A stretch of DNA of 64,000 nt from the NCBI RefSeq assembly GCF_000685315.1, contig NZ_ARYM01000002.1:124001-188000 (forward strand). Reading direction: 5' to 3'. The notes beneath the pieces are model-generated. The model made no database searches and was not told where the DNA came from. It saw nothing but the letters and a program-made list of their open reading frames with translations. Every line of letters starts with the position of its first letter. Positions within the stretch are counted from its first letter, which is position 1. The position numbers and the translations under genes are program-made. Below are positions 1-7,353 of this stretch, one piece after another. This DNA comes from Hyphomonas polymorpha PS728. GTDB taxonomy: Bacteria > Pseudomonadota > Alphaproteobacteria > Caulobacterales > Hyphomonadaceae.

Positions 1-1
1 G

Positions 2-649
2 CTGATTTCGGAACTCTCCCCTTATGAAGGCGCGCCGGACAGCGATCTGGCCGCCGCCTCGCGCCTCCTGATGGAAGTGCCCGGTGAGCCGATGCGTCCG
101 CGCCTGACGGCAGCTGCGGAAGCGCTCAACCGGTTCGACACGCGCGCCTCGCGCGGCCTCGCCATGCGCCCGATGCCGGAAGAGATCATGCCGGAGGAAC
201 TGGCCCTCTTCGCCGGCTGGGCGGCGGAAGATCGTTCGGCCCTGTCTGACCGGATCAATGCCATTCAGGGAGGCGGCTGGCCTGCCAGCAAGGAAGACAT
301 CGCCGCCTTTTACCGCGCCAAGGCCCGCGCCCATGTCGCCCATGAAATGTTCGCCGCCAATGCCTCCAAGGCTCTGACGCTGACGGATACGGCCGTTCTG
401 GTAGCAGCTGACCGGGTGGAAGCGGCCTGGGAACGCGCCGCAAAGATGAAGCCGCTGCTGGTTTCCAACCAGTCGGATTCAGCGGTTCTCACGCCTAACC
501 ATCTGGCAAGCATGGCTTATTTCCTTCTGGAGGCCGAAGTTGCCTCGCGGCATCTGATTGCGCTGATGGAGCCTTCTGCGGACGATGAGGTGATTGAGGA
601 AACCTCCGTGGCCCAGACGGACGGGGATGCAGAGACTGCGCTGCCCTGA
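2..649 (+). CDS. Protein of unknown function, 5' end outside window
   Basis: The reading frame is open from base 2 and ends at a TGA at 647-649, so the gene almost certainly begins left of the window. The first ATG inside the window is at 71, but in-frame coding-like sequence precedes it. The visible part is about 215 residues, Ala/Glu-rich and mostly predicted helix, with no signal peptide or membrane segment visible and an acidic C-terminal tail. I do not recognise the family. It lies 66 bases upstream of the Nfu-type gene on the same strand, so the two could be co-transcribed, but nothing in the sequence links the functions. Confidence 0.6.
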   Translation: MISELSPYEGAPDSDLAAASRLLMEVPGEPMRPRLTAAAEALNRFDTRASRGLAMRPMPEEIMPEELALFAGWAAEDRSALSDRINAIQGGGWPASKEDIAAFYRAKARAHVAHEMFAANASKALTLTDTAVLVAADRVEAAWERAAKMKPLLVSNQSDSAVLTPNHLASMAYFLLEAEVASRHLIALMEPSADDEVIEETSVAQTDGDAETALP

Positions 650-715
650 GCCGCGCTCCCTTGATCTCACCGCGCGCGCGGGCCATGTCAGGGGCCAGAC
701 GTAAAAAGGCCTGCC

Positions 716-1285
716 ATGTTTATCCAGACCGAAGCTACCCCGAACCCGGACACGATAAAATTCCTTCCGGGTCAACCCGTTGCCGGAGACCGCGGCCCGT
801 TTGACTTCCCCGACGCGGCCAGCGCGCGCATGAGCCTGCTGGCCCGCGCGCTGTTCCAGGTGGACGGGGTGGAGCGCGTTTTCCTCGGCAGCGATTTTGT
901 CAGCATTAACAAGGTGCAGGCCAAGGATTGGCGGCATGTGAAGCCGATGGTGCTGGCCGCCATCATGGATCATTACATGTCTGGCCTGCCGGTGGTCGAA
1001 GAGGGCGCATCCGGCCTCTCCGACGAGACCGAGTATGAAGGCGAGACGGCTGAAATCGTGAACGAGATCAAGGAACTGATCGAAACCCGCGTGCGGCCTG
1101 CCGTGGCCCAGGATGGCGGCGACATCACCTTCCAGCGCTTTGATCCGGAGACCGGTATCGTCCACCTTTCCATGCGCGGGGCCTGCGCGGGGTGTCCGTC
1201 CTCGACCATGACCCTGAAACAGGGCATCGAGAACATGCTGCGCACCTATGTGCCAGAAGTGACCGCAGTCGAGGCAGCGCTTTAA
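716..1285 (+). CDS. NifU/Nfu family iron-sulfur cluster scaffold protein
   Basis: This is a 189-residue protein with the two-domain Nfu layout. An N-terminal Nfu_N domain (about residues 1-90) begins with the characteristic FIQTEATPNPDTIKFLPG segment. A C-terminal NifU-like domain (about 112-185) carries the CxxC pair at Cys157 and Cys160 in the context GACAGCPS. Family members bind a transient [4Fe-4S] cluster between two protomers and pass it to apo-enzymes in the cytoplasm. The start ATG is well placed relative to the conserved N-terminus. The arrangement resembles mitochondrial NFU1 and alphaproteobacterial homologues. No other isc or suf gene lies nearby, so it probably acts as a stand-alone carrier. 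Confidence 0.9.
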   Translation: MFIQTEATPNPDTIKFLPGQPVAGDRGPFDFPDAASARMSLLARALFQVDGVERVFLGSDFVSINKVQAKDWRHVKPMVLAAIMDHYMSGLPVVEEGASGLSDETEYEGETAEIVNEIKELIETRVRPAVAQDGGDITFQRFDPETGIVHLSMRGACAGCPSSTMTLKQGIENMLRTYVPEVTAVEAAL

Positions 1286-1418
1286 AAGGCGCGCAAAAAA
1301 CGCCAACGGTTACTCCAACAAGCCGCCTGAAAACTCTAACGAGTGTGCAGCAAAAAATCCGGTCCTGAGCCCGCCCGTCACCGGTGGTCAGTGCCATCAG
1401 CAAGGAAGGAACTGCCTC

Positions 1419-2018
1419 ATGGCCCACCCGGTCAACGATCACGCGCTCGACATCATCTTCCGCGATGCCCGCAGCCAGAATGGCTATCTTGACCGGTCGG
1501 TACCGGAGGTTCTGATCCGCGCGGTTTACGATCTCGCCAAGATGGGGCCGACGAGCGCCAACTGCTCGCCCGCCCGTTTCATGTTCGTCACCACGCCGGG
1601 AGGGAAGGAGCGCCTTCTGCCCTTCATGAGCGCGGGTAACCGCGAAAAGACTGCGGCCGCGCCCTGGACCGTGATTATCGCCTACGACATGCGCTTTGCC
1701 GACAAGATCCCCCAGCTTTTCCCGCACAATCCCGATGCCAAGCACTGGTTTGACAATAACACCGAAGAGACCGCCTTCCGGAATGGCACGCTGCAGGCCG
1801 CCTATCTGATGCTGGCCGCGCGCTCCCTCGGCCTCGATTGCGGGCCGATGAGCGGCTTCGACATGGCGGGCGTGAACCGTGAATTTTTCGAGAGCCAGGA
1901 AGGCGAAGAACAGCACTGGCGCGCCAATTTCATCTGCAATCTCGGCTATGGCGACAAGACCAAGATCATGGACCGCCTGCCGCGTCTGGAATTTGACGAG
2001 GGCTGCCGCATCCTCTAG
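1419..2018 (+). CDS. RutE-like malonic semialdehyde reductase / nitroreductase family protein
   Basis: This is a 199-residue single-domain flavin reductase of the nitroreductase superfamily. The N-terminal stretch with RSQNGYLDRSVP and the following MGPTSANCSPARF match the RutE/HadB subgroup, which reduces 3-oxopropanoate (malonic semialdehyde) to 3-hydroxypropanoate in uracil breakdown; FMN is the usual cofactor. No other rut genes are visible, so the substrate here is inferred from family only, and a general oxidoreductase role is equally possible. An AAGGAAGGAA purine stretch lies about 10 bases before the ATG. The stop lies 9 bases before tsaB, so the two may be co-transcribed. Confidence 0.82.
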   Translation: MAHPVNDHALDIIFRDARSQNGYLDRSVPEVLIRAVYDLAKMGPTSANCSPARFMFVTTPGGKERLLPFMSAGNREKTAAAPWTVIIAYDMRFADKIPQLFPHNPDAKHWFDNNTEETAFRNGTLQAAYLMLAARSLGLDCGPMSGFDMAGVNREFFESQEGEEQHWRANFICNLGYGDKTKIMDRLPRLEFDEGCRIL

Positions 2019-2027
2019 CGGGATCAG

Positions 2028-2672
2028 ATGCTGATCCTTGCCCTGAACACGGCCTTCACAACGATGGAAGCGGCGCTCGTGCGCGATGGCGAAATCCTCG
2101 CCGATGCGCGCGAGACCCTGCCGCGTGGCCAGGAGAAGGCCCTGCCGGGCTTTGTCGAGGCGTTACTGAAGGAAGAGGGCGCCGGTTTCGGGGATGTCGG
2201 CCGCCTGGCCGTAGTCACCGGGCCGGGCAGTTTCACCGGCCTGCGCATCGGCGTGGCTTATGTGCGCGGCTTGGCCCTGGTGACCGGCGCGCCGGCCGTT
2301 GGCGTTACCAGCCTCGAAGCGGCCATCCCTGCCGGCATGGAAGGGCCAAGCCTTGGTTGCCTGATGGCCCAGCGCCGCCCGCCCGACCAGACCTGGTGGG
2401 TGCAGGGTATCAGCGAGGACGCGGGCATCGCCCCGGTGCAGGAGGTGGGCCTGGCCGCGCTTTCCGCCATGCTGGAAGGTTTCCATGCGCCCATCTTCAT
2501 GGACGGCGCCGAGGCGCTCGGCGATCAGGCCGCCAAGCTCGACATCCGCCCCATGCGGCCGAGCGCGGTGACTGCCGCGCTGAAGGCGGCCCGCTTCGAC
2601 CCGGCCAGGCATCCGCCCACGCCGGTCTATGCCCGCGAGCCGGACGCGACCCTGCCCACGCCGAAAAACTAG
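2028..2672 (+). CDS. tsaB: tRNA threonylcarbamoyladenosine biosynthesis protein TsaB
   Basis: This 214-residue protein has the ASKHA-fold signature of TsaB: a start resembling LILALNTAFTTMEAAL, then GPGSFTGLRIGVAYVRGLAL near residues 65-85. TsaB is a catalytically inactive paralogue of TsaD that scaffolds the TsaBDE complex making t6A at position 37 of ANN-decoding tRNAs. As is typical, rimI follows, but here an opposed Hsp70-like gene has come between them. The TAG stop (2670-2672) lies inside a CTAG shared with the stop of that convergent gene, so the two coding regions overlap by four bases. Confidence 0.9.
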   Translation: MLILALNTAFTTMEAALVRDGEILADARETLPRGQEKALPGFVEALLKEEGAGFGDVGRLAVVTGPGSFTGLRIGVAYVRGLALVTGAPAVGVTSLEAAIPAGMEGPSLGCLMAQRRPPDQTWWVQGISEDAGIAPVQEVGLAALSAMLEGFHAPIFMDGAEALGDQAAKLDIRPMRPSAVTAALKAARFDPARHPPTPVYAREPDATLPTPKN

Positions 2673-3964
2673 GGCGCGCGCGCCAGCCAGGGCTCCAGAT
2701 CGTCCTGCTGGGCGATCAGGGATAGTCCGTGGGCGATCGATACGAACTGGCTGCCGGTTTCCACCTTGCCGGCGCCGAACTGATCCTCGAAACTGCGCCG
2801 CAGCGCCGGCACGAAGGATGTGCCGCCGGTGAGGAACACCCGGTCGATGCCGCCCGCGCCAAGGCCCGCCCGCTCCAGCGCCAGATCGACCGTGGCACGG
2901 ATGGCGCTGACATCTTCTGCGATCCAGCCATCAAATTCCGAACGCGGAATATCCCGCTCGATATTCAGGCTGCCGGCCTGAAGGCTGAACCGGGCTGTGT
3001 CTGCCTGCGAAAGCTGAGACTTCACCTGCGCCACGGCGCGGTAGAGCAGATAGCTGGCATCTGCCTCCAGAAAGTCGATGAAGGCCTGGATCAGGGCCGG
3101 TTCATTGGCTGCCTGCACCAGTTTCTGGAGATCAGCATAGTCGCGCGTGTGGCGCATGATGGAGAGCTGGTTCCATTGCGCAAACCGGCTGTAGAAAGAC
3201 GAGGGCACTGGCAGGGTTTTCTCCCCGCTGCGGAAGGTGCTGTGTTTGCCAAACAGCGGCGCCACCACATGCTCGATGATCTTCTGGTCGAAGGCGTCGC
3301 CCGCAATGCCGATGCCCGAATGGGAGAGCGCCTGGGCGCGCAGCTTTCCGCCCGCGGGATCAAACCGGATGATCGAGAAGTCGCTGGTGCCCCCGCCAAA
3401 GTCTGCCACCAGGATGGTCGAGGCCTCCGTCAGGCGCTGGGCATAGAAGAAGGCTGCCGCGACGGGCTCGTACACATGGTGGATCGTCTCGAAGCCAAGC
3501 CGCTTCAGCGCCGTTTCATAGCGGGTTTGCGCCAGGGCCTCATCCGGCTGGGCGCCGGCAAAGCGCACGGGGCGCCCCATCACCACCTGGGCCGGCCATG
3601 GCGCGCCCGACCGCTCGGCCAGACGCCGCAGATAGGCGGCCAGCAGATCCTCGAACTGCCAGTTCTTGTTATGGATCACGGTGGAGACAAAAAGCGGGCT
3701 GGCCGCAAATGTCTTGAACGACTGGATGAACCGGCAATCCCCGCCCAGCTCCAGGAACTGGTCGATGGCCCAGGGGCCGATCTCCATCATCGCGCGCGCT
3801 TCATCTTCATCGCGCCAGAAACAGAGCACCGAGCGGCAGGCAGAAAACTCCTCGCCGCCATGGCTGAAGCTCATCGCCTCCGTGCTGCCATCGGGTTTGG
3901 CGAGGGAGGCAACGCTGTTGGTCGTACCGAAGTCTAGGCCGAGCGTGGAGGTCGCCTGGGTCAT
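2669..3964 (-). CDS. Hsp70 family protein, YegD-like
   Basis: This 431-residue protein has the actin/Hsp70 nucleotide-binding fold: a phosphate-1 motif LGLDFGTTNSVASL near the N-terminus, a phosphate-2 motif VADFGGGTSDFSII mid-protein, and an adenosine motif VFLTGGTSFVPAL near the C-terminus. At this length it has essentially no DnaK-type substrate-binding domain, which matches the YegD class of Hsp70-like proteins of poorly defined function. It lies between tsaB and rimI on the opposite strand, and its TAG stop shares a CTAG with tsaB. The client is unknown. There is no J-protein or nucleotide exchange factor next to it. Confidence 0.85.
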   Translation of the reverse strand: MTQATSTLGLDFGTTNSVASLAKPDGSTEAMSFSHGGEEFSACRSVLCFWRDEDEARAMMEIGPWAIDQFLELGGDCRFIQSFKTFAASPLFVSTVIHNKNWQFEDLLAAYLRRLAERSGAPWPAQVVMGRPVRFAGAQPDEALAQTRYETALKRLGFETIHHVYEPVAAAFFYAQRLTEASTILVADFGGGTSDFSIIRFDPAGGKLRAQALSHSGIGIAGDAFDQKIIEHVVAPLFGKHSTFRSGEKTLPVPSSFYSRFAQWNQLSIMRHTRDYADLQKLVQAANEPALIQAFIDFLEADASYLLYRAVAQVKSQLSQADTARFSLQAGSLNIERDIPRSEFDGWIAEDVSAIRATVDLALERAGLGAGGIDRVFLTGGTSFVPALRRSFEDQFGAGKVETGSQFVSIAHGLSLIAQQDDLEPWLARAP

Positions 3965-4080
3965 CTTGCAGCCTTGTGCTGGGGCAAAGGGCAGGCGACC
4001 TAACAGAGGCGGGCATTGCCAATCAATCCTGATTGTCCTTGATCTGCGATCTTTCTGCCGCTTCCGAAGGCTTTTGCCCG

Positions 4081-4536
4081 ATGACTGACCCCATTCGCCG
4101 ACTGACGCCTGCCGACGCGGCGGCCGCCGCTGCGCTGCATGCGGCGGGGTTTGCCGATGCGTGGAGCGCGGCTTCGATCGAGGGGCTGATCACCAGCCCG
4201 AATGTGCTCGCCCTCGGCTGGGAGGAGGGGGGCAACCTCTTGGCTTTCGCGCTGTTTCAATCCTCTGCCGGAGACTGCGAACTCCTGACCATCGCGACGG
4301 ATCCCGTCCGGCGCGGGCAGGGGCTTGCCGGCGCGCTGCTGGATGCGGCGATCCCGGTGCTCGTGGCCGGCGGCGACAGCCGGCTGCTGCTGGACGTGGC
4401 TGAGGACAACACCTCGGCCCGGCGCCTCTATGCCCGGTTCGGGTTCACCGAGGATGGCCGCCGCAAGCGCTACTACACCGCCGGGCGCCCCGCGCCGGTG
4501 GACGCGATCCTGATGTCCCGGCCCATCGGGGCGTAG
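4081..4536 (+). CDS. rimI: Ribosomal protein S18-alanine N-acetyltransferase RimI-type GNAT
   Basis: This 151-residue GNAT acetyltransferase has the acetyl-CoA motif RRGQGLAGALLDAAIP near residue 80 and the RimI-typical ending in which ARRLYARFGFTEDGRRKRYY precedes the last strand. RimI acetylates the N-terminal alanine of ribosomal protein S18. I chose the ATG at 4081 over an in-frame TTG at 4033 because the conserved fold begins directly after it and a GAAGG lies upstream. The gene normally follows tsaB, which supports the assignment, although here the Hsp70-like gene separates them. Confidence 0.85.
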   Translation: MTDPIRRLTPADAAAAAALHAAGFADAWSAASIEGLITSPNVLALGWEEGGNLLAFALFQSSAGDCELLTIATDPVRRGQGLAGALLDAAIPVLVAGGDSRLLLDVAEDNTSARRLYARFGFTEDGRRKRYYTAGRPAPVDAILMSRPIGA

Positions 4537-4608
4537 GGGGCGTCTGAAAAGCTGGCCTCTGCCGCCTGCCGGTCTATAGTTCTCACGAACCCGCGAAGGA
4601 GGCACACC

Positions 4609-5505
4609 ATGGCAGACGGAAATCCAGGCAAGATCGACATTCCGCCCGAAGTGTTCCGGCTTTACGACGCCTATTGCCATGGCGACCTTTCGCGCCGGGC
4701 CTTCTTCTCGCGGCTGAGCGCCTTCGCCGGGGGCGGTATTACGGTCTCGATGCTGGCGGCATGCGTGATGCCCGATTACAGCCAGGCCCAGACGCTGACA
4801 GGCGACACTGACCTCATCGAGGAAGACATCACCTACACCACCCCCAGCAGCGCCGGCACGATGGGCGGCTATCTCGTCCGCCCGGCCAATGCCGCTGGCA
4901 AGCTGCCCGCCATTCTGGTGATCCATGAGAACCGGGGCCTGAACCCCTATATCCGGGATGTGACGCGCCGGGCCGCCAAGGCGGGCTATGTCGCGTTCGG
5001 GCCGGACGCGCTCTATCCCCTCGGCGGCTATCCCGGAAATGATGATGATGGCCGCGCCCTGCAGGCCCAGCGGACGCGGGAGGACATGTTCGCTGATTTC
5101 GTTGCCGCCGCCGAACTCCTGCGCGGGCATGAGGCGGTCAATGGCGCCGTGGGCGTCACCGGCTTCTGCTTTGGCGGGGCGATGGCCAACCAACTCGCGG
5201 TGAGCCTGCCCTGGCTCAAGGCATCTGTGCCCTATTATGGCGGCTGGCCGGCGGATGAGGACGCCGCGAAGCTGGAAGTTCCCCTCCAGATCCACCTCGC
5301 CAGCGATGACCCGCGCGTGAATGAGGGGTGGGTGGCCTATGAGGCGGCCCTGAAGGCCGCAGGCAAGCCTTACGAGCTGCACTGGTATGAAGGCACGCAG
5401 CATGGTTTCCACAATGATACCACGCCGCGCTTCAATCCGGAGGCCGCCGCGCTCGCCTGGTCCCGCACGCTGGCCTTCTTCGCGGCCCATCTGCGCGAAA
5501 GCTGA
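4609..5505 (+). CDS. Dienelactone hydrolase family protein, YghX-like, probably exported
   Basis: This 298-residue alpha/beta hydrolase has the dienelactone hydrolase triad: a Cys nucleophile in TGFCFGGAMAN, an Asp in LASDDPRVNEGW and a His in GTQHGFHND. The N-terminus carries a twin-arginine element (SRRAFFSRLSA, Arg29-Arg30) followed by a hydrophobic stretch ending in MLAAC, so Tat-dependent export, possibly as a lipoprotein, is likely. The long n-region is like E. coli YghX. An AAGGAGG ribosome site sits 6 bases before the ATG, fixing the start. The natural substrate is unknown. The gene stands between rimI and fur on the same strand. Confidence 0.85.
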   Translation: MADGNPGKIDIPPEVFRLYDAYCHGDLSRRAFFSRLSAFAGGGITVSMLAACVMPDYSQAQTLTGDTDLIEEDITYTTPSSAGTMGGYLVRPANAAGKLPAILVIHENRGLNPYIRDVTRRAAKAGYVAFGPDALYPLGGYPGNDDDGRALQAQRTREDMFADFVAAAELLRGHEAVNGAVGVTGFCFGGAMANQLAVSLPWLKASVPYYGGWPADEDAAKLEVPLQIHLASDDPRVNEGWVAYEAALKAAGKPYELHWYEGTQHGFHNDTTPRFNPEAAALAWSRTLAFFAAHLRES

Positions 5506-5552
5506 CAAGGTTGAACTGGACTTTCCCGCTTCGGAAGGGCATTTAGGGGACC

Positions 5553-5972
5553 ATGGACAGACTAGAAAAACTCTGCATTGAGAAGGGCCTCCGCATGACG
5601 GAGCCGCGGCGCATCATTGCCCGTGTGCTTTCGGTCGCGGATGACCATCCGGACGCCGAAGAACTGCACCGCCGGGCCAACTCGCTCGACGCCTCGATTT
5701 CGCTCGCCACGGTCTACCGGACCGTGAAGCTGTTCGAGGATGCCGGCATCATCCAGGCGCACGACTTCCGCGATGGCCGCGCGCGCTATGAAGAAGTGCC
5801 CGCCGAACACCACGATCACCTGATCGATGTGAAGACGGGCGCCGTGGTGGAGTTCCATTCCGAAGAGATCGAGAAGCTGCAGGAAGAGATCGCCCGCAAG
5901 CTCGGCTACCGGCTGGTGGATCACCGGCTGGAGCTTTACGGCGTGCCGATTGCCGAGAAGGACAAGGGCTGA
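5553..5972 (+). CDS. fur: Fur family metal-responsive transcriptional regulator
   Basis: This 139-residue Fur protein has an N-terminal winged helix ending in the recognition-helix sequence SLATVYRTVKLFEDAGII. The dimerisation domain carries the metal ligands in EHHDHLID and in the VEFHSEEIE segment. There are no C-terminal CxxC structural-zinc pairs, as in the alphaproteobacterial Fur/Mur subgroup, where the sensed metal may be Fe or Mn. It binds AT-rich operators as a dimer and represses uptake genes. A strong bidirectional terminator lies just downstream. The TonB receptor 1.4 kb away is a plausible target, but I saw no clear Fur box. Confidence 0.88.
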   Translation: MDRLEKLCIEKGLRMTEPRRIIARVLSVADDHPDAEELHRRANSLDASISLATVYRTVKLFEDAGIIQAHDFRDGRARYEEVPAEHHDHLIDVKTGAVVEFHSEEIEKLQEEIARKLGYRLVDHRLELYGVPIAEKDKG

Positions 5973-5999
5973 AAACGCCCCTGACCTTTCGCCAAAAGA

Positions 6000-6031
6000 A
6001 AAGCGGCCCCGCCTGATGACGGGGCCGCTTT
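6000..6031. terminator. Bidirectional intrinsic terminator between fur and the sugar dehydrogenase gene
   Basis: A perfect 12-bp stem (6000-6011 with 6020-6031) with an 8-base loop is flanked by an A-rich run on the left and T-rich sequence on the right. It can therefore end fur transcripts rightward and sugar dehydrogenase transcripts leftward. Confidence 0.9.
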
Positions 6032-6057
6032 CTGTTTGGGGAAGGGGGCGCGGGGGG

Positions 6058-7212
6058 CTATTCCTGCGGAACCACCCGGAAGATGCCGTCGAAATCCTTG
6101 CCCGCGACATAGAGATAGCCATCCGGGCCCTGAACCACATCGCGGATCGACAGCTCGCCCTTCAGCAGGTTTTCCTTGCCGGCAACCTTGCCCTCCTGCA
6201 GATCGATCCGCACAAGGACGAGGCCGTCCGGGCCATTCATGCCGCCGGAGAAGAGGTCGCCCTCCCAGCCGGGATACTTGTCGCTGGTGACCATGGTGAG
6301 CCCCGCCGGCGCGATCGAGGGCACCCAATAGGTTTCCGGCTGCACCATGCCTTCAGCGGCGGTTTCCTTGGTGATGACCGTGCCGTCATAGTTCACGCCA
6401 TAGGTGATCTTCGGCCAGCCATAATTGTTGCCGGGTTTGACGATGTTGAGCTCATCCCCGCCGCGCGGGCCATGTTCGGTGGCCCAGAGCGTGTCTGTGG
6501 CCGAGTCATAGTAGAGCCCCTGCACGTTGCGGTGGCCATAGGACCAGACTTCCGGCTTGCCATTCACCCCGTCCGCAAACGGATTGTCCGCGGGGATCGT
6601 GCCATCCGAATTGATCCGCACGATAGTGCCATGCGTGTTCTTCGGGTTCTGGGCGTCGGCCATGTATTTGAAGCCCTCGCCGAGGGAGACAAACAGCGCG
6701 CCATCCCCGCCAAAGGCAAGGCGCGAACCATAATGGTAAGCCGTGTCGCGGTCGTCCGCCTTGAAGATTTGCTGCACATTCTCCAGCGCGGCATTGTCAT
6801 CGCTGAGGCGGCCCCGCACGACGGCGGTGGAGTTGGCCGCCTTGGTGCCGGTGGAGAGCGACACATAGACAAGGCGGTTGCTGGCAAAGTCCGGGTCCAG
6901 CGCAATGCCCAGATAGCCGGCCTGGCCTTCGACATAGGCTTCCGGCAGGCCGGACACGGGCGTTGCTTCGCCGGCGGCGGCAAAGAATTTCAGGCCGCCT
7001 TCCTTCTCCGTGAACAGAAGGCCGCCCTCGGGCAGGAAGGCTATGCCCCAGGGTTGCTCGGCAGGGGTGATGAGTTCCAGGCTGACGCCCTTGACCGCGC
7101 CCGGCTCGGCCGGGGCCGTGACCGGCGCCTGCGGGGGCGCTGCAGGCTCTCCGCACGCAGACAGGATAAGGACAAGCGGGCCGAGAGCGGCGAGGCGGGA
7201 AAAGACGGACAT
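6058..7212 (-). CDS. PQQ-dependent sugar dehydrogenase (aldose/sorbosone type), lipoprotein
   Basis: This 384-residue protein has the six-bladed GSDH beta-propeller fold. Characteristic pieces are PWGIAFLPEGGLLFTEKEG near the start, YHYGSRLAFGGDGALFVSLGE, and SYGHRNVQGL followed by WATEHGPRGGDELN, the segment that holds the PQQ and calcium ligands. Family members oxidise aldoses in the periplasm. I chose the ATG at 7212 because it begins a lipoprotein signal with lipobox LSAC; 40 extra in-frame codons upstream look non-coding. A TonB receptor gene lies upstream on the same strand, separated by a terminator. The substrate cannot be told from the sequence. Confidence 0.88.
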   Translation of the reverse strand: MSVFSRLAALGPLVLILSACGEPAAPPQAPVTAPAEPGAVKGVSLELITPAEQPWGIAFLPEGGLLFTEKEGGLKFFAAAGEATPVSGLPEAYVEGQAGYLGIALDPDFASNRLVYVSLSTGTKAANSTAVVRGRLSDDNAALENVQQIFKADDRDTAYHYGSRLAFGGDGALFVSLGEGFKYMADAQNPKNTHGTIVRINSDGTIPADNPFADGVNGKPEVWSYGHRNVQGLYYDSATDTLWATEHGPRGGDELNIVKPGNNYGWPKITYGVNYDGTVITKETAAEGMVQPETYWVPSIAPAGLTMVTSDKYPGWEGDLFSGGMNGPDGLVLVRIDLQEGKVAGKENLLKGELSIRDVVQGPDGYLYVAGKDFDGIFRVVPQE

Positions 7213-7303
7213 ACCGGCTCCTGTAGAGTTGTGGGTCTGTAAGTGCGCAGGAAATCTGATTGTGGGCAGAGATAGGCCGTTCCGGTCTCTGCGCCAATGA
7301 AAA

Positions 7304-7329
7304 AGGGGCGGCCCCGAAAGGCCGCCCCT
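7304..7329 (-). terminator. Intrinsic terminator downstream of the TonB receptor gene
   Basis: A perfect 10-bp GC-rich stem (7304-7313 with 7320-7329) with a 6-base loop is followed by a run of T on the minus strand. It lies 25 bases past the receptor stop codon. Confidence 0.88.
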
Positions 7330-7353
7330 CAAGTTTTCAGGCGTGACGCCCGC

